A stretch of DNA of 14,206 bases from Gemmataceae bacterium (GCA_020847555.1 JADLBT010000086.1:1-14206), one strand, 5' to 3'; counted from the stretch's first letter, positions 4,718-12,734 are shown. A program made the numbers and translations. The notes: generated by a model not told the origin, from the sequence alone.

Positions 4718-7429
4718 CTACTTGTTGCTCTCGTTGTCGATCTTCCTGGCCGCGTCGGTGACCTCGACCTTGAGATTGCGGCGCATCTGCGCGAGCAGCT
4801 CGTGCCGGAACTCCCCGGCCAGCTCTTCCTGGGTGGTGTCCACGAAGAGGCTGCGCCGGGTGTTCTCGACCGCGGCCGGGGCCAGGGTGTAGGCCTCCAG
4901 GAACCCCTCCCGGTCGGCGCGCGGCTCGTTTAGCTGTACGACGACGTAGAAGGCCGTCTTCGGGCGGTTCGGCAAAACCTGGATGACCCGGCCCTTGCCG
5001 CGCTGCTCGAACAGCGTCCGATTCAGCTCGTCGATCGCCTTGTCGCCGACCTGGATCGGCGCCTTCAGGTCGCGTAGCGCGAGCAGGTGCTCGGCCATGT
5101 CCTCGCGCGGATAGGTGAACTTCCCGCGCGGCAGCTGGTACGGCTCGAAGTGGATGGGCGCCCCCTGTTCCTTCAGCTGGGTCGGGACGAGCGGCGCCAC
5201 ATGCTGCAGGAAGATCGGCTCCTCCTTGACGGCGCGAGCCTGAGCGCGGACGGTCCCGCGCAGATCGCCGTCCGGAGCCTTCTGGGCGGCCAGCAAGGCT
5301 TCGGCCACCTTCTTGATGTGGGGCACGATGTTCTCACGGGCCTTGCGGACCTTCCAGGCGTGCTCGACCTGCTTCTCGACCTCGGCCAGGTTTTTCACGT
5401 CCCGCCCCCGCTCGGCCTCGGTCTTCCAGAACAGGAAGGGACGTTCGGCCGTTTCCCACAGCCGTTGCCCGACGTTGCCCATGTCCTTCTTGAGGACGTC
5501 GAGCGGGTTCGCCTTGGGGACGACGACCGGGGGCCACGGTTTGGCGGTGTACACGTCGGCGTTGCCGACCGAGAACTCCTCGCCGCCGAAGAACAGGCGA
5601 TTGAAGTCGTCCTCCTTCAGCATCCGGGAAGTGCCGCCGAGACCCTCGATGGTGTTCACCAGCTCGTACCACTTTTCATACGCTTTCTTCAGCGGCTCCA
5701 GCTCCGGGGCGCTGGCGATGTCGTGCTCGCTGTAAAACGCCTTCGTCTGACCGATCGAGAGGCCGTACCGGGGCACGAGCTGGGCCAGGGCGGCCTGGAC
5801 GACGAACTGCGCGTCCTTGCCCTTGCGGCGCTCCAGCGCCCGGCGGACCGCGATCATGTTCTGGTTCACCCATCGCTGGGCGAGGCGCGCCTCCACCTCG
5901 CTGCGGAGCTTCTCCTTGAGCGGGCCGACGAGCGGCTGGAAGTGGACCTCGCTGGCCATCACCGCGTACACCGCGGCCGCTGCGGCGGGCGGCTGGGCCG
6001 CGCCGAGCAGCACGACGGTGGCGCCGGGCGTGATGCGGCGTTTCCGCTCCGCCTCCAGGACCGGGGCCATTTCCGCCTCGCGCTTGCCCTTCTCGCCCTT
6101 GTAGGCGAGCGTCTGGTAGCCGGCGACCATCGGATAGCCGGGCAGGCCAAAGCCGCCGGGGACCGCGGACCCGAACAGGGACGCGGCATCGACCGCGGTC
6201 GGCTTATGTTTTTCGTCGAACGGGAAGAGCGGCAGCGCGAAGTACGGGTCGTTGAAGGGCGGGACCAGATACGTCTGGAAGTCGGTCCGCTTGAGGTTGT
6301 CGTAGTTGCGGGCGAGGGACGCATCCCAGGCGGCCGAGCGCGCAGCGTACCCGGCCGCACTGACGGCCAGCGGCTGCAGCGGGTCGTACAGGAACGGCGG
6401 GGTGATCTGCAGAGTCGTGACGGTGCGGGCCGCGTCCTTGTAGAACTTCGAGTCCGGGTCGGCCGACACCCACTGAATCTTGACCTCGTTGGGCCGTTTG
6501 AATCCCGGTTCGGGCGAGGTCGGATCGTTCTGCTTGTCCCTGTACTTCCGAAACAGAGCCTCCTCCTCGGCGACCGGCGGTGCGGGGATGTCCTTCAGGA
6601 AGTTCTCAACGCGGATCGGGATGACGGCGATCTCCGCCTCGGCCCGCTTCAGATTGTAAAAGGCGTTCATCTGCGCCGGCGTGGGCGGGAAGCGCGTCTC
6701 GTAGACCATCTGGAAGCGCTTCACCTTCAGGTTGAGCCGGGCCGTGCGGTACTTCGCCAGCGCCAGCTGCGCCATGCGCACCCGGAACTCGTCCCCCAGA
6801 GCTTCGACGATGCGCTGGAAGCTCCCGGCCTGGTAGAAGTTGCGCTGCACCTCGCGCTGCACGATGAGCGAGAACTCGTCGTTGAAGTTCGCCAGGTTCC
6901 GGTGGCCGAACACGTCCGCGCTGATCAGGTCGCTAATCGCGCTGGTCGTCAGGCGGATGCCCAGCTTGTCCGCCTGGTGCTTCCACATCAGGAACTCGAC
7001 GAGGTCGTCGATCTTCGTGCCCTCAGGGGAGAAGTAGCGGGGCCGGGTCAGCCGGTCCGCGAGGATGAACTGGATCTGCTTCAGCTCCATCAGATAGCGC
7101 TGACGCTCGAGTTCGTTCGTCACCTGCGCGGGCTCGTCGATGCGCATCTGCAGCCGGCTGATGGCAAGGTCGGTCGCCTTGCGCATGAACTCGTTGGCGA
7201 TATCGCGGCGGACCTTCACATCGTCGAGGTCGCTGCGGTAGTACGCCTTGCCGTCGATGGAGACCAGCAACTCACCCTTGTTGCCGCCGATCAAGCGCAT
7301 GAGCCAGTCGCCGAAGTCCCCGCCCTGCAGCCCGGTGCAGAGGACAAAGGTCACCATGCAAACCAGCAGGATGCTCGCCATCCAGAATTTGCGGTTCTTT
7401 TGGAAGGTGCGGAGCGGGTGGAACGCCAT
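4718..7429 (-). CDS. Membrane-anchored SurA/PpiD-like protein (903 aa)
   Basis: This large protein has one N-terminal membrane helix after a short basic stretch: LRTFQKNRKFWMASILLVCM, helix at about residues 16-34. That layout matches PpiD-type folding factors anchored in the inner membrane with the bulk outside the cytoplasm. A segment at about 52-80 (GELLVSIDGKAYYRSDLDDV) resembles the start of the SurA N-terminal chaperone domain. Long charged helical regions follow. I see no clear parvulin PPIase motif, so isomerase activity is not supported. At 903 aa it is much longer than the roughly 620 aa of E. coli PpiD. ATG 7429 has a GAGGACG site eight bases upstream. It is divergent from topA across 427 bases and convergent with the NTF2-like membrane gene. 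Reading frame certain; family call moderate. Confidence 0.75.
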   Translation of the reverse strand: MAFHPLRTFQKNRKFWMASILLVCMVTFVLCTGLQGGDFGDWLMRLIGGNKGELLVSIDGKAYYRSDLDDVKVRRDIANEFMRKATDLAISRLQMRIDEPAQVTNELERQRYLMELKQIQFILADRLTRPRYFSPEGTKIDDLVEFLMWKHQADKLGIRLTTSAISDLISADVFGHRNLANFNDEFSLIVQREVQRNFYQAGSFQRIVEALGDEFRVRMAQLALAKYRTARLNLKVKRFQMVYETRFPPTPAQMNAFYNLKRAEAEIAVIPIRVENFLKDIPAPPVAEEEALFRKYRDKQNDPTSPEPGFKRPNEVKIQWVSADPDSKFYKDAARTVTTLQITPPFLYDPLQPLAVSAAGYAARSAAWDASLARNYDNLKRTDFQTYLVPPFNDPYFALPLFPFDEKHKPTAVDAASLFGSAVPGGFGLPGYPMVAGYQTLAYKGEKGKREAEMAPVLEAERKRRITPGATVVLLGAAQPPAAAAAVYAVMASEVHFQPLVGPLKEKLRSEVEARLAQRWVNQNMIAVRRALERRKGKDAQFVVQAALAQLVPRYGLSIGQTKAFYSEHDIASAPELEPLKKAYEKWYELVNTIEGLGGTSRMLKEDDFNRLFFGGEEFSVGNADVYTAKPWPPVVVPKANPLDVLKKDMGNVGQRLWETAERPFLFWKTEAERGRDVKNLAEVEKQVEHAWKVRKARENIVPHIKKVAEALLAAQKAPDGDLRGTVRAQARAVKEEPIFLQHVAPLVPTQLKEQGAPIHFEPYQLPRGKFTYPREDMAEHLLALRDLKAPIQVGDKAIDELNRTLFEQRGKGRVIQVLPNRPKTAFYVVVQLNEPRADREGFLEAYTLAPAAVENTRRSLFVDTTQEELAGEFRHELLAQMRRNLKVEVTDAARKIDNESNK

Positions 7430-7481
7430 GCCACGTCCTCGTTTAAGTCAGCCCATCTTGCGGCCGCGTCTGCTGCGGGGC

Positions 7482-7511
7482 TTGACACCGTGCGAAACGG
7501 TGTAGTATGGG
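7482..7511 (+). promoter_or_regulatory. Candidate promoter with overlapping palindrome
   Basis: A perfect TTGACA (7482-7487) is followed by TAGTAT at spacing 15, or TATGGG at spacing 18. The palindrome ACACCGT-gcgaa-ACGGTGT (7485-7503) covers the spacer, as an operator would. It points toward topA but lies 350 bases away. It also lies 53 bases upstream of the divergent chaperone gene's start. Confidence 0.45.
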
Positions 7512-7669
7512 TGATTGCGTCTTGATCTCAAAATAGGGATTGTAGTGATTCTGCGGCCCAGTACAACAGCAACCGCCCGGGGTCCGTTCGGACCCGCTGG
7601 CCTCGGAGCAGAGCGAGGCGCGTCATGAAGGTTGCATCCGAACTCCCCTCGCCCCTCTCTAACCTGCCA

Positions 7670-7713
7670 GGGAAGGGAGTCGGAGAGTTCGATTTTTCTC
7701 CCTCTCCCCTCCC
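7670..7713. repeat. Purine/pyrimidine hairpin in topA leader
   Basis: GGGAAGGGAGTCGGAG (7670-7685) pairs with CTCCCTCTCCCCTCCC (7698-7713) at 13 of 16 positions across a 12-base loop ending in TTTTT. Similar G/A-rich and C/T-rich text occurs at 2363-2390. It resembles a dispersed intergenic repeat. A leader RNA structure is also possible. Confidence 0.45.
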
Positions 7714-7751
7714 GGGCGGCGGGCATGTAAAACGGTCGCGTGGCCTGGGGG

Positions 7752-7780
7752 TTGACAGCCCCCCCTAAACTAGCACTCAT
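7752..7780 (+). promoter_or_regulatory. Candidate topA-proximal promoter
   Basis: TTGACA (7752-7757) is an exact -35 match, 100 bases before the topA start. At spacing 17 the -10 position reads ACTCAT, which is weak; TAGCAC lies at spacing 13. A real promoter is possible but not proven by sequence. Confidence 0.3.
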
Positions 7781-7856
7781 GCCCGGCGGCGGACAGTTCC
7801 GCCCGCCCCAGCATCGTCAACGGACCGAAAGGATCCCCAGACCGCCAACCGAGGAT

Positions 7857-10496
7857 ATGCCTGTGGCAGCACGGAAGAAAAAGAACCTGGTCATCGTCGA
7901 GTCGCCGGCCAAGGCCAAGACGATCAACAAATACCTGGGTCCGGATTTCGAGGTCACGGCCTGCCTGGGACACGTGCGCGACCTGCCCAAGAGCAAGTTC
8001 GGCATCGACATCCCCAGCGGGTGGGTGCCGACCTATGTCCCCGTCAAGGAGAAAGGCAGGACGGACAAGAAGCAGCTGCTCGACGACCTCAAGAAGCAGG
8101 CGGCCAGGTGCGCGACGGTCTACCTGGCCCCCGACCCGGACCGCGAGGGCGAGGCCATCGCCTGGCACCTCAAGGAGGCGCTGGGTCTGGACGACAAGAA
8201 GCTTCAGCGCGTCACCTTCAACGAGATCACCAGATCGGCGGTTCAGAAGGCGTTCGCCTCGCCGCGGACGATCGACCTGGATCTCGTCGCCGCCCAGGAG
8301 GCGCGCCGCTTCCTGGACCGGATCGTCGGCTACGAGCTGAGTCCACTGCTCAGCAACACGCTCGCCCAGACGCTCAGCGCCGGCCGCGTCCAGTCGGTCG
8401 CGGTGCGCCTGATCGTCGAGCGCGAGCGCGAGATCCAGAACTTCAAGCCAGAAGAGTACTGGCGCATTACCGCCCTGCTCGCCCCGCAAGGGACGGTGCC
8501 GAAGACGGCCCTCGCGAAGGTCAAGCCGACCGTCAAGAAGGCCGTCAAGAAGAAGCCCGAGGCCGACGGCGAGACCGCGGACGGCAAGGCGGAGGCTCCC
8601 GCTGCCGACCTGCCGAAGGGCGCCTTCCTGGCCGAGCTGGCCGAGTGGGGCGGGCAGAAGTTCAAGGCCTCGAAGGAAGACGAGGCGATGAAGATCGTCA
8701 AGGCCCTGGAAGGGGCCGCCTACGTCGTCAGCCAGGTCGAGCAGAAGGACCAGCAGGAGAGGCCGGCTCCGCCGTTCATCACCAGCACCTTGCAGCAGCA
8801 GGCGAGCATCCGGCTGCGTTTCTCGGCCAAGAAGACGATGATGGTCGCCCAGCGCCTGTACGAGGGCGTCGAGCTGACCGGCGAGGGGTCGGTGGCGCTG
8901 ATCACCTACATGCGTACCGACAGCACGCGCATCTCCGACGACGCGCTGAAGGCGTGCCGCGATCTGATCGGCCAGCAGTACGGCGCGCCGTACCTGCCGG
9001 CCCAGCCGAATCGCTACACCTCCGGCAAGAGCGCTCAGGAGGCCCACGAGGCGATTCGCCCGACCGACGTGGCGTACACGCCGCAGCGCGTGGACCAGCT
9101 GCTGCCGGCGAAGACGGAGCACCGGCAGGATCTCATCCGGCTGTACACGCTGATCTACAACCGCTTCGTCGCCAGCCAGATGACGCCAGCGGTGTTCGCG
9201 GTCACCAACGTGGACGTGACAGCAGCCGACGGCATCTTCAAGGCGAAGGGCAAGATCCTCAAGTTCGACGGCTACCGCCGGGTGCTGCCGCCGGCCGGGA
9301 AGCAGACGGACGTCATGCTGCCGCACCTGACGGAGAAGCAACTCCTCGACCTGCTCGCGCTGACGCCGTCGCAGCACTTCACCGAGCCGCCGCCGCGCTA
9401 CAACGAGGCGTCGCTGGTGAAGACGCGGGAGAAGGAGGGCATCGGCCGGCCGAGTACCTACGCCTCCATCCTCGACAAGATCCAGAAACGCGAGTACGTC
9501 GAGCTGAAGGAGCGGCGCTTCTACGCCACCGAGATGGGGATGAAGGTGACCGACCTGCTGGTGAGCCACTTCCCCAAGGTGATGGACCTGAAGTTCACCA
9601 GCCACATGGAGGAGGAGCTGGACGAGGTCGAGTCCGGCAAGTGCAAGCGCAACGATGTGCTGAACGAGTTCTACGATCCGTTCACGAAGGATCTGGAGGC
9701 GGCCCGCGACAAGCTGAACGAGGGCGCGGAGAAGTGTCCCAAGTGCGGCAAGCCGCTGCAAGAGCGGTTCGGGAAGTTCGGCAAGTTCTTCGGCTGCTCC
9801 GGCTACCCGGAGTGCAACTACATCAAGAAGAAGCGCGGCGGTGAGGAGGCGAAGGAACCGCCGAAGCCGACCGAGCACAAGTGCCCCGACTGCGGCGAGC
9901 CGATGCTCGAGCGCCTCGGGCCGCGCGGGCCGTTCCTGGGCTGCAGCGGCTACCCCAAGTGCAAGACGACGATGAACCTCGACGCCGAGGGCAAGCCGGT
10001 TCGGACCGCCCAGCCGACCAGGCACGTGTGCGACAAGTGCGGCGAGCCGATGGTCCTGCGCGAGGGCCGGCGCGGGCCGTTCCTGGCGTGCTCCGGCTAC
10101 CCCAAGTGCAAGAACGCGAAGGACGTGGACGCGCACGGCAACCCGGTCAAGCCGATCGACACCGGCGTCAAGTGCGACAAGTGCGACGCGCCGATGGTGG
10201 TGAAGCGCGGGCCGCGCGGGCCGTTCCTGGGCTGCAGCGCGTACCCCAAGTGCAAGCGGACCCGCCCGGTCCCCGAGGAGATGAAGGAGAAGCTCGTGGA
10301 CCTGCTCCCGGCCGCGAAGAAGAAGCTGCCGAAGGTGGCGGTGGCCGAGACCTGCCCCGACTGCGACGGCCCAATGGAGGTCCGCCAGAGCCGACGGGGG
10401 CCGTTCCTCGGCTGCAGCAACTACCCCAGGTGCAAGGGCACGCGCGAGGCGTCGCCCGAACTGCTGGCCGAACTGCAGGCCGCCGGGACGACGTAA
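7857..10496 (+). CDS. topA: DNA topoisomerase I (type IA)
   Basis: Topoisomerase I relaxes negative supercoils by cutting one strand through a tyrosine bond. The 879-aa product starts MPVAARKKKNLVIVESPAKA, the TOPRIM opening. The Mg-binding DPDRE motif is at D93-P-D95-R-E97, and the catalytic tyrosine is Y351 in ITYMRTDSTR, with R353 two residues on. A lysine- and alanine-rich insert lies at about 221-256 (PTVKKAVKKKPEADG). The C-terminal tail carries five Cys4 zinc ribbons starting at C627, C676, C725, C773 and C833, most with a GPFLGCSGYPKCK-type core. E. coli TopA has three ribbon domains with the full cysteine set. ATG 7857 is called, but GAGG lies only two bases before it; GTG 7863, eight bases after GAGG, fits the RBS better and would remove two residues. 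The frame stays open upstream to 7740 in non-coding-looking text. Confidence 0.97.
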   Translation: MPVAARKKKNLVIVESPAKAKTINKYLGPDFEVTACLGHVRDLPKSKFGIDIPSGWVPTYVPVKEKGRTDKKQLLDDLKKQAARCATVYLAPDPDREGEAIAWHLKEALGLDDKKLQRVTFNEITRSAVQKAFASPRTIDLDLVAAQEARRFLDRIVGYELSPLLSNTLAQTLSAGRVQSVAVRLIVEREREIQNFKPEEYWRITALLAPQGTVPKTALAKVKPTVKKAVKKKPEADGETADGKAEAPAADLPKGAFLAELAEWGGQKFKASKEDEAMKIVKALEGAAYVVSQVEQKDQQERPAPPFITSTLQQQASIRLRFSAKKTMMVAQRLYEGVELTGEGSVALITYMRTDSTRISDDALKACRDLIGQQYGAPYLPAQPNRYTSGKSAQEAHEAIRPTDVAYTPQRVDQLLPAKTEHRQDLIRLYTLIYNRFVASQMTPAVFAVTNVDVTAADGIFKAKGKILKFDGYRRVLPPAGKQTDVMLPHLTEKQLLDLLALTPSQHFTEPPPRYNEASLVKTREKEGIGRPSTYASILDKIQKREYVELKERRFYATEMGMKVTDLLVSHFPKVMDLKFTSHMEEELDEVESGKCKRNDVLNEFYDPFTKDLEAARDKLNEGAEKCPKCGKPLQERFGKFGKFFGCSGYPECNYIKKKRGGEEAKEPPKPTEHKCPDCGEPMLERLGPRGPFLGCSGYPKCKTTMNLDAEGKPVRTAQPTRHVCDKCGEPMVLREGRRGPFLACSGYPKCKNAKDVDAHGNPVKPIDTGVKCDKCDAPMVVKRGPRGPFLGCSAYPKCKRTRPVPEEMKEKLVDLLPAAKKKLPKVAVAETCPDCDGPMEVRQSRRGPFLGCSNYPRCKGTREASPELLAELQAAGTT

Positions 10497-10827
10497 GGAG
10501 TGAGAGGGAAGAGAGAGTTAAAGCCCACGGGCGGCGTCCCCGTGGGCCCGGTTCTCGGTGACCTGGCTCACGGGACACCCTTGATGCCTCATGCCGCCAT
10601 CCGCTCCCGCCAGCGTGCCTCCCCCGCGGTTGCCGGTGCCGTTCACCTCCAGGACGTGGAATTCCTTCCTCGCCTGGCAGGCTCGGCTCGGGGTTCCGCG
10701 GTGTTTCACCCCGGGCGGACCGACCGGACGCACGTCCCGCGCCCTCTCCCGGGTTGGTCAGCAGCGCAGGGCGAGGCAGCGCAGGGCGGCCCGCGCGGGA
10801 TGGGCGGCGAACAGGCCGGCCATGCCC
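10497..10827. other. Convergent intergenic region (331 bp)
   Basis: No gene is supported between the ends of topA and the halogenase-like gene. It contains the 10523-10547 hairpin. It also has a 13-bp direct repeat, GCAGCGCAGGGCG, at 10761-10773 and 10776-10788. A 71-codon minus-strand frame covers much of it (10518-10733), running on into the hairpin; it includes the text EFHVLEVNGTGNRGGGT. No RBS or independent stop supports it. The region could be a piece of a dispersed repeat. Confidence 0.5.
10523..10547 (+). terminator. Stem-loop after topA
   Basis: GCCCACGGG (10523-10531) pairs perfectly with CCCGTGGGC (10539-10547) over a seven-base loop, 26 bases after the topA stop. There is no U-tract. 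The left arm is the reverse complement of the CCCGTGGGCTT motif seen twice elsewhere in the window. Confidence 0.55.
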
Positions 10828-12153
10828 TCACGGCCGCGGGCCGGCCGGCAGGAATAGCTCGTTCACCTTGTTCTGGGCGATCTCCGGCGGCGCTACCCCA
10901 TCCCACGTCGGGATCGGCTTCTTGTCCGCCTCGTACAGCGACTCCATCGGCCCCCACACCTCGTCCACCCGATCGGTGAACAGATCGCCGATGAGCAGGT
11001 CCGTCACCGTGTTCTTCAGGTGCGGGAACGTCCTGACGAACCGGCCGAAACTAAAGCCCTCGTAATACTCGCACACCAGGCGCCGCATCCGGTCCACGCC
11101 CCGGGTGAACGTCGGCCCCCATTTACCCAGCTGGGCCGCCGAGACGTCCCCCTGCGCCAGCCCCTCGGCGATCGCGTCCGCCGCCAACTCGCCCGACTTC
11201 AGCGCCAGCAGCACGCCGGACGAGTACAGCGGATCGAGGAACCCGAACGCATCGCCGACCATCACCCACCCGTCGCCGGCCGCCTGCTTCGAGCGGTACG
11301 AGTAGTCCTTCGTCGCGAAGTACCCGGTCACCCGCCGGGCGTTCGCGATCCGCTCCTTGATCGCCGGGCACGCCTCGACCTCCTCGTTATAAGTCTGCTC
11401 GTGGCTGCCGCGGTTCTTGAACAGGTAGTCGAACGGCGCGACGACGCCGAGGCTGACGCGGTTACCGTGCAGCGGAATGTACCAGAACCACCCCTTCCTG
11501 TCCGTCGTCTGCACCACCAGCGTGGCGCCCTCGTCCTTGCCGGTGTCGCGGTACGCGCCCTCCCAGTACGTCCAGATGGCGCCCTTGTTGAGCAGCGGAT
11601 CCCACAGGCGCAGCTTGAAGCGGTTTTGCAGGAACGTTGTCTGCCCGCTGGCGTCCACGACGACCTTCGCCCGCACCTCCTCCTGGGTGCCGTCCTCCTT
11701 CTGGATCTTCACGCCGACGGCGCGGTCGCCTTCAAACAGGACGTCGAGGACGCGCGTCGCCTCGTGGACCTCGACACCCTGTTCGGCGGCGTTGCGCAGC
11801 ATCATCAGGTCGAACTCGCTGCGCACCACCTGCCACGTCTGCGAGCACTCGTGCGGCTTGTTGTCGAAGAAGTAGAACGGGGCCGACAGCTTGCCCTTGG
11901 CGTTGACGAACTGGACGCTGTACTTCTTGATGAAGTGGCTCGCCTTCATCTTGTCGAGCATCTTGAGGCGCTGCAGCACCCAGTACGTCTCGGGGATGAG
12001 CGACTCGCCGATGTGGAAGCGCGGGAAGCGGTCGCGCTCGAACAGTCGGACGCGGCGCCCGTGCTGGGCGAGGAGCGTGGAGACGGTGCTGCCGGCAGGG
12101 CCACCGCCGATGACCACCACGTCGGGTCCGGTGCTGTCGTTGGAAGAAGCCAT
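10828..12153 (-). CDS. FAD-dependent halogenase-like oxidoreductase (441 aa)
   Basis: This is a flavoprotein of the tryptophan-halogenase / geranylgeranyl-reductase group. The FAD-binding GGGPAG is at 16-21 (VVVIGGGPAGSTVSTLLAQ), followed by E39 and the conserved GESLIP at 49-54. The halogenase signature WxWxIP is present as W222-F-W-Y-I-P227. The second signature, F-x-D-P-x-x-S-S-G-V-x-x-A-L-x-S-G, is at 305-321 (FLDPLYSSGVLLALKSG). A lysine at 77, in FIKKYSVQF, is where variant-B halogenases carry a catalytic lysine, judged by eye only. Flavin-dependent halogenases use FADH2, oxygen and halide to chlorinate or brominate phenols, pyrroles or indoles. The substrate here is unknown, and plain monooxygenase activity cannot be excluded. 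AAGGAG stands eight bases before ATG 12153. It lies 45 bases after the marR gene, so the two probably form an operon. Confidence 0.85.
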   Translation of the reverse strand: MASSNDSTGPDVVVIGGGPAGSTVSTLLAQHGRRVRLFERDRFPRFHIGESLIPETYWVLQRLKMLDKMKASHFIKKYSVQFVNAKGKLSAPFYFFDNKPHECSQTWQVVRSEFDLMMLRNAAEQGVEVHEATRVLDVLFEGDRAVGVKIQKEDGTQEEVRAKVVVDASGQTTFLQNRFKLRLWDPLLNKGAIWTYWEGAYRDTGKDEGATLVVQTTDRKGWFWYIPLHGNRVSLGVVAPFDYLFKNRGSHEQTYNEEVEACPAIKERIANARRVTGYFATKDYSYRSKQAAGDGWVMVGDAFGFLDPLYSSGVLLALKSGELAADAIAEGLAQGDVSAAQLGKWGPTFTRGVDRMRRLVCEYYEGFSFGRFVRTFPHLKNTVTDLLIGDLFTDRVDEVWGPMESLYEADKKPIPTWDGVAPPEIAQNKVNELFLPAGPRP

Positions 12154-12198
12154 GCAGGATACTCCTTGGTGTGAGGCAGGGGGAGAGGGCTATCACGG

Positions 12199-12690
12199 TC
12201 AGCGCCAGCCACCGTCGGGCGCCTCGTGCGGCGCCCGCGCCGACTGGAGCAACTCGACGAGCGTCCTCAGCTGGGCCGCCGACAGGTGGCCCAGTTGCCG
12301 GGCGTGGCAAGCGCGCACCGGCCCGCTCAACTCGTCCAGCAGGCTCAGGCCGGCGGCGGTGATGCCGACCCGCACTACTCGCCGGTTGTCGGCCGGCCGT
12401 TCGCGTTCGATCACCTCGCGTCGCTCCAGCTTGTCGAGCAGGCGCGTGATGTCGGGCGCGTGGGAGACGAGTCGCCCCGCCAGTTCCAGCGTGTTCATCT
12501 TGCCGGGGTGCTCGCTGCGCAGCAGGCGCAGGGCGTTGTACTGCTGCGGCGTCAGGTCGTACCGGGCGAACAGCTCGTCCTCCAGGGCGCGCAGCCGGTC
12601 GTAGGTGCGCCAGAGGTTCAGGAAAACCTCCTGCTCCAGGGAGTCAAAACGACGGCCTGCACGGGCCTGCCGGGGTTGCGGCGACGACAT
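12199..12690 (-). CDS. MarR-family transcriptional regulator (163 aa)
   Basis: This is a winged-helix regulator of the MarR family, usually a dimer released from DNA by small phenolic or oxidising ligands. The DNA-binding part spans about 47-112. LTPQQYNALRLLRSEHPGKM opens the domain. A recognition helix is near 76-90 (SHAPDITRLLDKLERR). The wing carries the family signature ERPADNRRVVRVGITAAG, in which D101 and R103-R104 are typical. N- and C-terminal helices would form the dimer. The start is ATG 12690. No Shine-Dalgarno sequence is visible, and a -10-like box (GATTAT, 12705-12700) would place the transcript start only a few bases ahead, so the mRNA may be nearly leaderless. It sits directly upstream of the halogenase-like gene and likely controls it and itself. 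Confidence 0.93.
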   Translation of the reverse strand: MSSPQPRQARAGRRFDSLEQEVFLNLWRTYDRLRALEDELFARYDLTPQQYNALRLLRSEHPGKMNTLELAGRLVSHAPDITRLLDKLERREVIERERPADNRRVVRVGITAAGLSLLDELSGPVRACHARQLGHLSAAQLRTLVELLQSARAPHEAPDGGWR

Positions 12691-12710
12691 GCCGTCAGGA
12701 TAATCATTCG

Positions 12711-12730
12711 GACAATGCTTGTCTAAACAA
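12711..12730. promoter_or_regulatory. Overlapping palindromes, candidate MarR operator
   Basis: GACAA-tgc-TTGTC (12711-12723) is a perfect palindrome. It overlaps TTGTCTAAACAA (12719-12730), which is symmetric at 10 of 12 positions. MarR proteins usually bind short inverted repeats of this TTG...CAA kind near their own promoter. The pair lies 21-40 bases before the marR start and covers the region between a -35-like TTGTTT and a -10-like GATTAT (spacing 19). The motifs are seen; binding is inferred. Confidence 0.6.
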
Positions 12731-12734
12731 TTTT

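Larger units (their letters stand above)
7430..7856. other. Long divergent region upstream of topA
   Basis: These 427 bases separate two divergent gene starts, and no gene is convincing in them. They hold two TTGACA boxes on the plus strand (7482 and 7752), a perfect 7-bp-arm palindrome GGGTCCG-tt-CGGACCC (7580-7595), a smaller CCTCG/CGAGG stem (7601-7618), and a purine/pyrimidine-rich hairpin (7670-7713). If transcription starts near 7515, topA would have a leader of about 340 bases. Confidence 0.55.

Noticed and set aside
5087..7525. 812-codon plus-strand open frame
   Set aside because: Antisense shadow of the 903-aa SurA/PpiD-like gene in GC-rich DNA; it has no RBS and runs into the promoter region.
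7770..10136. 788-codon minus-strand open frame
   Set aside because: Antisense shadow of topA; no domain is recognisable and it is Leu/Arg/Val-biased.
10518..10733. 71-codon minus-strand frame between topA and the halogenase-like gene
   Set aside because: No RBS, and its end runs through the topA hairpin. It is kept only as a possible repeat, not as a gene.
10761..10788. 13-bp direct repeat as a possible CRISPR or attachment site
   Set aside because: Only two copies with a two-base gap, no spacers and no integrase; most likely a small tandem duplication.
11020..12174. 384-codon plus-strand open frame
   Set aside because: Antisense shadow of the halogenase-like gene, with low-complexity Arg/Leu/Val text.
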